From assembly GCA_020446285.1 (NCBI GenBank), contig JAGREZ010000261.1:219-5952 (forward strand): DNA of 5,734 nt. Reading direction: 5' to 3'. A program made the position numbers and the translations under genes. Position 1 is the first letter of the stretch. Each line of letters starts with the position of its first letter. The notes under the pieces were generated by a model that saw only the letters and a list, made by a program, of their open reading frames with translations, was not told the DNA's origin and searched no databases. Shown piece after piece: positions 1-5,581 of this stretch. This DNA is from Geminicoccaceae bacterium. GTDB taxonomy: Bacteria > Pseudomonadota > Alphaproteobacteria > Geminicoccales > Geminicoccaceae.

Positions 1-108
1 AGGGAACGAGGCACACCATGAAACAGCAGATCCCGCGATGGACTATGCCACCATTTCTACCATGATGCGAGAGGTGGAAGGAAAAATGACAAACATTTCA
101 TGTTCTCG
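1..108. other. Non-coding stretch downstream of rluD
   Basis: No convincing gene is visible on either strand here. The minus strand is stopped in short frames, and the only plus-strand frame running into the neighbouring gene (from an ATG at 40) is a 51-codon shadow inside rluD. The only structure seen is a weak hairpin at the rluD 3' end. In many alphaproteobacteria the gene following a RluD-type synthase is rpoH (sigma-32), so this could be the start of an rpoH leader on the minus strand. That is inference only, because no sigma-factor coding sequence is in the window. Confidence 0.5.
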
Positions 109-110
109 TC
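82..110 (-). terminator. Weak candidate terminator hairpin at the rluD stop
   Basis: Read on the minus strand, AACAT-GAA-ATGTT forms a 5-bp stem with a 3-base loop. A GAC/GTC pairing outside an internal loop extends it, and A plus five T residues (87 down to 82) follow. The stem is AT-rich and its 5' side overlaps the rluD stop codon at 109-111, so strength is doubtful. It could act as a weak intrinsic terminator or be chance. Confidence 0.3.
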
Positions 111-1068
111 ACCCTCGCGAGATCGCGAGCAAATCCGCGAAGATGTCCGGCGGAGCGTTCTCGAAACGCAGTCTTTCGCCGGTTATGGGATGATCGAAGC
201 CGAGTGTGACCGCATGAAGCGCCACCCGCCCCATGGTTGAAATCCGTTCATGAAGTGCAGGTGCCAGCGCCGGCTGCCGTCGCGGCCGGTAGACCGGATC
301 ACCGACGATCGGGTGACCGATGCTGGTCAGATGGACGCGGATCTGGTGGGTACGCCCCGTATGCAGCACGAGGCGGACGCGCGACAGCGTCGATCCCGCC
401 GTTTCGAGAAGTTCGTAATCGGTGATCGCATGCTTGCCGCGTGAGGTGACGGTCATGCGCTTGCGGTCCACCGCGTGGCGTCCGACCGGCCGATCGATCC
501 GCCCCGATCCGGGAGAGGGAATGCCGTAGACGATGGCCTCATACGCACGTTCGACCGAATGGATGCTCAGCTGCCCTGCCAGACCGACATGCGCGCGGTC
601 GTTCTTGGCGACCATCAGCAGGCCGCTCACATCCTTGTCGAGGCGGTGCACGATCCCGGGCCGCTGCACGCCGCCGATACCCGACAGCCCTCCCCGGCAA
701 TGCGCCAGAAGCGCATGAACCAGCGTGCCGGTCTCGTTGCCGGGTGCCGGATGAACGACAATGCCCGCCGGCTTTCGCAGAACCAGCAGGTGCTCGTCCT
801 CATAGCGGATGTCGAGCGGAACCTCCTCCGGTTCGAGTTCAAGAGGCTTCGCCGGTGGCAGTTCGAGGTCGAGGCGCTGTGAGTGTTTGACCCTGCGCCC
901 GGGCTCGGTTACCACCGCGCCGTCGATGCGGGCATGACCTTCCCTGACCAGCGCCTGCATGCGTGATCGCGAATGGTCACTGAGCCGGCCGGCGAGATAG
1001 CGGTCAAGCCGTTCCCCGTCGGCTTCGGGCTCGATTTCGAATGTCAGTTTGGCGGGTGACTGGTTCAT
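109..1068 (-). CDS. rluD: RluD-type 23S rRNA pseudouridine synthase
   Basis: This 319-residue protein should isomerise uridine to pseudouridine in large-subunit rRNA. In E. coli, RluD modifies positions 1911, 1915 and 1917 in helix 69. An S4-like RNA-binding domain lies at about residues 15-75, followed by the catalytic domain. Family motifs are all present: RKPAG (98-102), HRLDKDVSG (141-149) with catalytic Asp144, and RTHQIRVHL (239-247). Length matches the family (about 320). The ATG at 1068-1066 is chosen because the S4 region begins shortly after it. No strong Shine-Dalgarno sequence is seen in front; a GAAGGA lies about 20 bases upstream. The start codon overlaps the ATG of the divergent membrane-protein gene, so its promoter must lie inside that gene. 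RluA, RluC or another RluA-family specificity cannot be excluded by eye, but the S4 domain and length favour RluD. Confidence 0.93.
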   Translation of the reverse strand: MNQSPAKLTFEIEPEADGERLDRYLAGRLSDHSRSRMQALVREGHARIDGAVVTEPGRRVKHSQRLDLELPPAKPLELEPEEVPLDIRYEDEHLLVLRKPAGIVVHPAPGNETGTLVHALLAHCRGGLSGIGGVQRPGIVHRLDKDVSGLLMVAKNDRAHVGLAGQLSIHSVERAYEAIVYGIPSPGSGRIDRPVGRHAVDRKRMTVTSRGKHAITDYELLETAGSTLSRVRLVLHTGRTHQIRVHLTSIGHPIVGDPVYRPRRQPALAPALHERISTMGRVALHAVTLGFDHPITGERLRFENAPPDIFADLLAISRG

Positions 1069-1381
1069 GGCTCAGGATCGTCTCGGTTCCTTCGAACGCT
1101 ACGTCAAGCTATTCAATCTCGTGGCGGGAATTCTGCTGGTCGCCGGAACGGCCGTGCTGATCGGCACCGTCGTCATCCGGGCGATGGGCAAGGGCGACCG
1201 GCAGGCCACCGGCAATGCTACCCTGCAGCTCCCCGAGAACACCATGCTGATCGATTCGGCGCTCGACGAGGATCGCCTTCTGCTCACGCTCGAACATGCC
1301 GACGGGAGTCGTTTCCTCCTGATCGTCGATTCCGCTGACGCAACCATCATCAGGCGCATCGACCTTGTCCGGCAGGAATGA
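1067..1381 (+). CDS. Small single-pass membrane protein (resembles DUF6476)
   Basis: This 104-residue protein of unknown function has a short N-terminus, one hydrophobic helix (about residues 16-38, rich in Val, Leu, Ile and Ala) and a basic stretch (GKGDR). A soluble domain of about 55 residues follows, which looks like short beta-strands: LPENTMLIDSALDEDRLLLTLE, then a polar turn, then FLLIVDSA and IIRRIDL. The layout and the Leu-Pro motif after the helix resemble the alphaproteobacterial DUF6476 family, often found beside RluA-family genes; this is pattern recognition, not a search. The ATG at 1067 is preferred, with GGCGGG 10 bases ahead as a weak ribosome site. A TTG at 1049 would add six residues and lie deeper inside rluD. 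The 3' end overlaps the methyltransferase gene by 17 bases, suggesting one transcript and coupled translation. The helix probably anchors it in the inner membrane; which side the domain faces is not clear. Confidence 0.75.
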   Translation: MAQDRLGSFERYVKLFNLVAGILLVAGTAVLIGTVVIRAMGKGDRQATGNATLQLPENTMLIDSALDEDRLLLTLEHADGSRFLLIVDSADATIIRRIDLVRQE

Positions 1382-2642
1382 TCCACCCGCCACGACCGTC
1401 GAGGTCACCATCGACCGGCTCGGATTCCAGGGCGACGGCATCGCCCGTCACGACGATGGCCTGACGGTCCGCGAGCTCATCGTGCCTCTGGCCCTGCCCG
1501 GCGAACGCTGGCTCGTCCGCCTGACGGGACGCGACGGCAGGAGATGGCGTGCGCGTCCGCAACGCCTGCTTGGCGGCGACGCAAGAAGGAACGAACCTGT
1601 CTGCCGGCATTTCGGTCGTTGCGGCGGCTGTGCGCTCCAGCATCTGGATGAAAGCTGTGCCCTGTCCCTCAAGATCGGAATGATCGAGGGTGCCCTGCGG
1701 TCGCGAAGGTTGACCTTTCCGGCGTTCGAACCGGCGTCGACGAGCCCCCTTCGGTCACGTCGACGCATTCGCATCGCCTTCGACAGGAACGGTCGCCTGG
1801 GCTTTCGCGAGCGCTGGAGCCGGAATATCGTTCCCGTCGACCATTGCCCGGTGGCGCACCCGGCACTCGACCGCCTCCTGCCGCCACTCGCGCGGACCGT
1901 GCCATCGCTCGACTGTATCGCCGGCACGGGCGAGATCCTTCTCACGCTTGCGGACAATGGCGTTGACCTGCACTGGCTTGCCGAAGCCCATCCGACACCC
2001 GGTGATCTGGAGAGACTGGAGGTGGCACTCGCGCCGCTTTCCGTCATCCGGATAAGCCGGAGCAACGGGCGCGACGGTTTCGATGAAACCCTCTGGCAAC
2101 GATACGAACCGCTGGTCACATTCGGTGACAGCTGCCTGCCGCTGCCGCCCCGCTCCTTTCTTCAGGCGACAGCCGAGGGCCTCGCCAGCCTGCAGGCATT
2201 CGTGCAAGGGTCACTCGCTGGATGTCGCCGTGTCTGCGACCTCTTTTCGGGTCTCGGCAGTCTTTCGCTGCCGCTCATGCAGAAACTCGACGCCCTTTGC
2301 GCGATTGACGCAAACCAATCCGCGATCGGCACACTCTCGACGATACCCGGCCTTCGCGCCGTCCCCCGCGATCTGCATGAAAACCCGCTTGCACCCGACG
2401 AACTCGCCCCTTTCGACGGTGCAATCATCGATCCGCCCAGGGCAGGCGCGCAAGCACAGGCGGAAGCCATCGCCGGATCGGGGATCCGTCGCCTCGTGCA
2501 TGTTTCCTGCAACCCGGCGAGTTTCGCCCGCGATACGGCCATACTCTGTTCCGCGGGCTTTCGCATCGAACGCCTGTTGCCCGTCGACCAGTTTACCCAC
2601 GCCTCGTCGATCGAGCTTGCGGCCTATCTCACGCGCCGATGA
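1365..2642 (+). CDS. [4Fe-4S] 23S rRNA (uracil-5)-methyltransferase, RlmD/TrmA family
   Basis: This 425-residue enzyme should transfer a methyl group from S-adenosylmethionine to C5 of a uridine in RNA. E. coli RlmD (RumA), 433 residues, makes m5U1939 in 23S rRNA. A TRAM RNA-binding domain lies at about residues 10-65. Iron-sulfur ligands are Cys80, Cys86, Cys89 (in CRHFGRCGGC) and Cys161, the same spacing as in RumA. Next come SFLQ (264-267), the SAM-binding loop DLFSGLG (292-298), DPPR (356-359) and SCNP with the likely nucleophile Cys382; Glu417 is the likely base. The start must be TTG at 1365: an in-frame TGA sits at 1320-1322, no in-frame ATG or GTG precedes the TRAM domain, and the ATG at 1378 is in another frame. 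The 17-base overlap with the membrane-protein gene implies translational coupling. RlmC or TrmA specificity is less likely, since the TRAM domain is typical of RlmD, but the target base is inferred. Confidence 0.94.
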   Translation: MSGRNDPPATTVEVTIDRLGFQGDGIARHDDGLTVRELIVPLALPGERWLVRLTGRDGRRWRARPQRLLGGDARRNEPVCRHFGRCGGCALQHLDESCALSLKIGMIEGALRSRRLTFPAFEPASTSPLRSRRRIRIAFDRNGRLGFRERWSRNIVPVDHCPVAHPALDRLLPPLARTVPSLDCIAGTGEILLTLADNGVDLHWLAEAHPTPGDLERLEVALAPLSVIRISRSNGRDGFDETLWQRYEPLVTFGDSCLPLPPRSFLQATAEGLASLQAFVQGSLAGCRRVCDLFSGLGSLSLPLMQKLDALCAIDANQSAIGTLSTIPGLRAVPRDLHENPLAPDELAPFDGAIIDPPRAGAQAQAEAIAGSGIRRLVHVSCNPASFARDTAILCSAGFRIERLLPVDQFTHASSIELAAYLTRR

Positions 2643-2652
2643 ATTGAGGGCT

Positions 2653-2680
2653 TGATTCCCGCCCCTGCCCCCTCTAGATA
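2653..2680 (+). promoter_or_regulatory. Candidate sigma-70 promoter for tRNA-Glu
   Basis: TTGATT (2653-2658) and TAGATA (2675-2680) are separated by 16 bases, close to the alphaproteobacterial housekeeping pattern (CTTGAC, about 17 bases, CTATAT). Initiation would fall near 2687, about 12 bases before the mature tRNA 5' end. The sequence between the -10 element and the tRNA is GC-rich, as expected for a stringently controlled stable-RNA promoter. It fits in the 56-base gap after the methyltransferase gene. Confidence 0.5.
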
Positions 2681-2698
2681 CGAGCCCGTCAGCACCGC

Positions 2699-2774
2699 GT
2701 CCCCATCGTCTAGCGGTCTAGGACGCCGGCCTCTCACGCCGGAAACAGGGGTTCGAGTCCCCTTGGGGACGCCA
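2699..2774 (+). tRNA. tRNA-Glu (anticodon CTC)
   Basis: This is a complete 76-base cloverleaf. The acceptor stem pairs GTCCCCA with TGGGGAC, followed by discriminator G and an encoded CCA (2772-2774). The D-arm contains the AGCGGTCTAGGA region. The anticodon stem is CCGGC/GCCGG (2726-2730 and 2738-2742) with loop CTCTCAC, giving anticodon CTC at 2733-2735. The T-arm is CAGGGG-TTCGAGT-CCCCTT. The body closely matches the standard bacterial tRNA-Glu. It reads GAG codons and is the second isoacceptor besides the usual TTC species. It probably has its own promoter but could also be read through from the methyltransferase gene. No copy of its 3' end occurs elsewhere in the window, so there is no sign of use as an integration site here. 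Confidence 0.98.
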
Positions 2775-2775
2775 G

Positions 2776-2811
2776 GCCTGCGCAAGGCATCAGGCGATCC
2801 GTCCGTTTTTT
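2776..2811 (+). terminator. Possible terminator after tRNA-Glu
   Basis: GCCTG (2776-2780) and CAGGC (2791-2795) form a 5-bp stem with a 10-base loop; a run of six T residues follows at 2806-2811. The 10-base gap between stem and T-run is longer than in a canonical intrinsic terminator. An alternative is the smaller stem GCCT/AGGC (2776-2779 with 2785-2788). The T-run is the only one in the interval and its placement 31 bases past the tRNA is suggestive. Confidence 0.35.
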
Positions 2812-2883
2812 CGATGTTGGGCAGCGGACTGTCCGGTCTCCGGTATGTTTGGTGGCATGCAGGATGTCCGGCCAAGTAGCATC

Positions 2884-2900
2884 GGCTGATGTGATCAGCC
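2884..2900. repeat. Perfect 7-bp inverted repeat, 3-base spacer
   Basis: GGCTGAT-GTG-ATCAGCC is a perfect inverted repeat. As RNA it would form a tight hairpin on either strand. Neither side carries a T-run, so it is not a standard intrinsic terminator. As DNA it could be an operator-like dyad, but no promoter is recognised beside it. Function unknown. Confidence 0.6.
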
Positions 2901-2978
2901 TGAAAGTTCGGGCATTTCGGCTCGTTATCAGGGTGTTTGGCACTTTCAACACGGAACGTCGACCGGATAACTGCGGAG

Positions 2979-2997
2979 CCCCGTTGTTTCGCCGGGG
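2979..2997. terminator. GC-rich hairpin beyond the cheR stop
   Basis: CCCCG (2979-2983) pairs with CGGGG (2993-2997) across a 9-base loop, starting 11 bases past the cheR stop codon on the minus strand. Wobble and A-T pairs can extend it on the outside (2977-2978 with 2998-2999). In the plus direction three T residues follow; in the minus direction there is no T-run. It may protect the 3' end of the che transcript or help termination, but it is not a canonical intrinsic terminator. Confidence 0.35.
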
Positions 2998-3008
2998 TTT
3001 GCGATTGC

Positions 3009-3953
3009 TCAGGTGGTTCCGCCTGAACGGGAGAGGCCTGGCGAAAGAGCCGGCATTCCCGAAGCGTTGACAAGGCGATTCGATCCCCACCGTTCCGGTC
3101 TCGATCCACCTTCCCGAACGGATCGCCGTTCCGGGCCCTCATAGGCATCAGGAACGAAGACACCGCGCCTTCCGTCGACCGCCTTCAACGCCGAGGTCAC
3201 GCCGATGACCGACTCCGTGCCGCCGAGACAAAGAAAGCCGGGGTCACGAAGCATGGATGCGACCTCTTCGAGGATACGCTTCTTCGTTTCCAGATCGAAA
3301 TAGATCAGGACGTTGCGCAGGAATATGATATCGAATTTTCCAAGCGCCCTGTTGCTCTTCATGAGATTGTGTTTGGCGAAGGAAATGCGTTTCCCGAGGC
3401 AATCCTTGACCTTCCATTTTGTTCCATCCTGGTCGAAATACTTGACCATCATCTGTACGGACAGGCCTCTTTGAACCTCGAACTGTGAGTAGATGCCTTC
3501 ACGTCCCTTTTCGAGAGCCTCGCTCGAAATATCCGTCGCAAGGATCTCGATCCGCCATGAACGGAATTCCTCGCCCGCTTCCTCGAGGCACATGGCGAGC
3601 GAGTAGGGTTCCTGACCGGTAGAGGCCGCAGCAGACCAGATCCGAAGGCAGCGATCGCCCGCGCGCGCCTTTCTGAGTTCGGGAAGCATGAAACGGCGAA
3701 ACTGGTCGAATGGGTGCTGATCGCGAAAAAAGAAGGATTCATTCGTCGTCATCGCCTCGACGACGGCATCGGCCAGCTTTGGATCACAGCTGCCCCTGAG
3801 CGCCCTCGCGAGCCCGTCGAGCCCCGAATGACCGAACTGGCGGGCTACGGGCAGGAGCCGGCTTTCGAACAGGTAGGACCTGTCCGTGGATACCTGTACC
3901 CCCGATTGCCGCTTTACCAGATCGGCCAGAAACGACAGGTCATCATGATGCAC
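3009..3953 (-). CDS. cheR: Chemotaxis protein methyltransferase CheR
   Basis: CheR methylates glutamates on chemoreceptors using S-adenosylmethionine, the adaptation counterpart of CheB. The 314-residue protein has an N-terminal CheR domain (about 5-60) ending in TTNESFFFRD (69-78). The SAM-binding methyltransferase domain has RIWSAAASTGQEPYSLAM (104-121), ATDIS (139-143), RNVLIYFD (213-220) and LGGTES (243-248). The start must be GTG at 3953-3951: an in-frame TGA lies five codons upstream and the nearby ATG codons are in another frame. The gene overlaps the end of cheB by 11 bases, so translation is probably coupled. The conserved domain ends near residue 270 (GVFVPDA); the remaining 44 residues, beginning YEGPERRSVREGG, are polar, rich in Arg, Ser and Gly, and not a standard part of the family. 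It is the last gene of the che operon in this window. Confidence 0.96.
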   Translation of the reverse strand: MHHDDLSFLADLVKRQSGVQVSTDRSYLFESRLLPVARQFGHSGLDGLARALRGSCDPKLADAVVEAMTTNESFFFRDQHPFDQFRRFMLPELRKARAGDRCLRIWSAAASTGQEPYSLAMCLEEAGEEFRSWRIEILATDISSEALEKGREGIYSQFEVQRGLSVQMMVKYFDQDGTKWKVKDCLGKRISFAKHNLMKSNRALGKFDIIFLRNVLIYFDLETKKRILEEVASMLRDPGFLCLGGTESVIGVTSALKAVDGRRGVFVPDAYEGPERRSVREGGSRPERWGSNRLVNASGMPALSPGLSRSGGTT

Positions 3954-5193
3954 GGCGTCGTTCTTTCATTGTCGTGCCGAGCAGGCGCGCGGCCTGCCCC
4001 GGTATCTCGTCCAGCGGGAGGATGGCGTCGACGAGCCCGCGATCGGCCACCGCTCCCGGCATTCCCCAGACAACACTCGTTTCCGCATCCTGAACGAGGA
4101 TCGCGCCTCCGGCCCCGCGGGCCTTTTCGCATCCATGCGCTCCATCATGCCCCATGCCGGTGAGAATGATGGTGCAGAGATCGGCACCATAGACCTCCGC
4201 CAGACTCTCGAGCATGGGATCGACGGCGGGGCGACAGAAATTCCGTGGCGGGCCGTCATCCAGCCTTATTCGCAGATCGCCGTTTCTGTCGCGCCGCACG
4301 AGCATATGCCGATCGCCGGGTGCGACATAGATCGTTCCGGGAGAGACAGGCTCACCATCGACTCCTTCGTGACTGTCACAACCCGCGGTACGCGCCAGCT
4401 GCTCGGCCAAGATGGTCGTGAATGTCGGAGGCATGTGCTGGGTGAGGAAAATTGGCAGGTGAAGCGGAAATCTCCCGTCCCGAAAGATGCGAAGGAGCGC
4501 CTGCGGCCCGCCGGTCGAGCATCCTATCGCAAATGCCTTGATATTCGCTCTCGTCCGAAGTGTGCCGGCCGTCCCTGCACGGGAACCAGCACGATCACCC
4601 GGATGCCTGACCGGCACCTGCGTCGAATGTGGTGATTGCGGCGTTGCTGGCGGCGATGCCCTTTCCGCCTTGCTGTCCGCGGAGGCGGCAGTGTCTGCCG
4701 GCATCCGCTCCGGCCTCGTCCTGGGAGCCAGCACCGTGTCCGCCGTTCGCCGCGCGAGGCGACCCCAGCAGATCACCTTTTCGCTCAGTTCGCGATGAAA
4801 CTCCGGGCCGAACAGACCCTCCTTCGATGAGGGTTTGCAGACATAGTCGCTGGCACCGAGCGAGAGCGCCTCGAAACTGATGGCAGCGCCACGCCTCGTC
4901 AGCGCCGAGGACATGATGACCCTCGGTGCGGGCTCGACCTCGACGATCTTCGGCAGGGCGGTGATACCGTCCATGACGGGCATCTCGATATCCAGCAACA
5001 CGATCTCGATGGGCGTGCCGCGCATGGCCATGCGCGCGATGATGCGCAGGGCATGTTGCCCGTCGACCGCCATCTCGACCTGGGAGGCGAGACCGGCTTT
5101 TTCGACGACGTGGCGCATGGCGTTGCGCGCAACCAGTGAATCGTCGACGATCAGGATGCGGTAGGCCATGTCCGGAGACCCGCTGTTCGTCAT
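3943..5193 (-). CDS. cheB: Chemotaxis response regulator and receptor methylesterase CheB
   Basis: CheB removes methyl groups from (and can deamidate) chemoreceptors; phosphorylation of its receiver domain by CheA relieves inhibition of the esterase. The 416-residue protein has a receiver domain (about 11-128) with acidic pair Asp17/Asp18, phospho-acceptor Asp68 in LLDIEMPVMDG, Ser95 and Lys120. A linker of about 70 residues (146-216), rich in Ala, Pro and Arg, follows. The methylesterase domain (218-405) has the catalytic triad Ser226 (GCSTGG), His253 (TQHMP) and Asp350 (TGMGHDGA). Length exceeds E. coli CheB (349) mainly through the linker. The ATG at 5193 forms an ATGA overlap with the cheY stop, favouring this start by coupling. 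The internal ATG at 5169 (residue 9, MAYRILIVDD) would fit the domain equally well, and neither has a strong Shine-Dalgarno sequence. Confidence 0.97.
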   Translation of the reverse strand: MTNSGSPDMAYRILIVDDSLVARNAMRHVVEKAGLASQVEMAVDGQHALRIIARMAMRGTPIEIVLLDIEMPVMDGITALPKIVEVEPAPRVIMSSALTRRGAAISFEALSLGASDYVCKPSSKEGLFGPEFHRELSEKVICWGRLARRTADTVLAPRTRPERMPADTAASADSKAERASPPATPQSPHSTQVPVRHPGDRAGSRAGTAGTLRTRANIKAFAIGCSTGGPQALLRIFRDGRFPLHLPIFLTQHMPPTFTTILAEQLARTAGCDSHEGVDGEPVSPGTIYVAPGDRHMLVRRDRNGDLRIRLDDGPPRNFCRPAVDPMLESLAEVYGADLCTIILTGMGHDGAHGCEKARGAGGAILVQDAETSVVWGMPGAVADRGLVDAILPLDEIPGQAARLLGTTMKERRRAS

Positions 5194-5579
5194 GCGTCGA
5201 GAAATCCCGTCTGATGCAGCTTGGCGCGGATGATCGCCTCGTCGAACGGCTTCATGATGTACTCGTCGGCTCCGGCATCGAGCGCCTGTTCGATATGCGG
5301 AAGATCGGTGACGGTCGTACAGAAGATGACCTTGGGATCCTGCCCCGAGGGAAGCCGCCGAAGATGTTTGAGAAAGGTCAGGCCATCCATGACCGGCATG
5401 TTCCAGTCGAGCAGGATGAGATCCGGCATGCTGCGGCGGCAGGCATCGAGCGCCTGCCGGCCATCCTCGGCCTCCTCCACCTTCATCCCGATGGAATCGA
5501 GCATCCGGCGCACGACATGCCGGACAGTGGCGGAGTCATCGACGATGATGCAGTGAACCATGGTTTGGTGATCCGTCAT
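5190..5579 (-). CDS. cheY: Single-domain chemotaxis response regulator CheY
   Basis: This is a stand-alone receiver domain of 129 residues that takes a phosphoryl group from CheA and signals to the flagellar motor or acts as a phosphate sink. Visible residues are Asp14/Asp15 (IIVDDS), phospho-acceptor Asp58 in LLDWNMPVMDG, the switch Thr88 (FCTTVTD), Tyr107 and Lys110 in EYIMKPF. It has no output domain. The start at 5579 is chosen because it lies two bases after the cheW stop and gives the usual length. The frame stays open further upstream to 5672, but that part is antisense-free overlap with cheW and reads as arginine-rich shadow. An ATG at 5561 (MVHCIIVDD) is the alternative, six residues shorter. 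No clear Shine-Dalgarno sequence is seen, consistent with coupling to cheW. It lies in the middle of the che operon; motor-binding versus sink role cannot be told from sequence. Confidence 0.96.
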   Translation of the reverse strand: MTDHQTMVHCIIVDDSATVRHVVRRMLDSIGMKVEEAEDGRQALDACRRSMPDLILLDWNMPVMDGLTFLKHLRRLPSGQDPKVIFCTTVTDLPHIEQALDAGADEYIMKPFDEAIIRAKLHQTGFLDA

Positions 5580-5581
5580 GA

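Larger units (their letters stand above)
2775..3008. other. Convergent intergenic region with several inverted repeats
   Basis: This 234-base interval lies between tRNA-Glu (plus) and cheR (minus). No credible coding sequence is present. Apparent reading frames crossing it are antisense to the tRNA or run into cheR without family features. It contains a T-run after the tRNA, a perfect 7-bp inverted repeat (2884-2900), a nested inverted repeat (GTTATC 2924-2929 with GATAAC 2966-2971, enclosing GTGTT/AACAC), and a GC-rich hairpin just beyond cheR (2979-2997). The likeliest role is transcription termination from both sides. Confidence 0.6.

Noticed and set aside
475..882. A 135-codon plus-strand open frame antisense to rluD
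   Set aside because: Shadow of rluD; no family features and no ribosome site.
1448..2119. A 223-codon minus-strand open frame inside the methyltransferase gene
   Set aside because: Arg/Ser-rich composition typical of GC-rich shadow frames, no recognisable domain, and the plus strand has all RlmD/TrmA motifs.
2699..2774. tRNA-Glu as an integration site for a mobile element
   Set aside because: No repeat of the tRNA 3' end and no integrase in the window; the following genes are standard chromosomal chemotaxis genes.
2938..2956. TGGCAC resembling the -24 element of a sigma-54 promoter
   Set aside because: The required TTGC-type -12 element is not at the right distance.
2624..3163. Minus-strand reading frames across the tRNA giving peptides such as VPKGTRTPVSGVRGRRPRP and PRGLEPLFPA
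   Set aside because: These are translations antisense to the tRNA gene, a well-known source of false hypothetical proteins; the rest overlaps cheR in the wrong frame.
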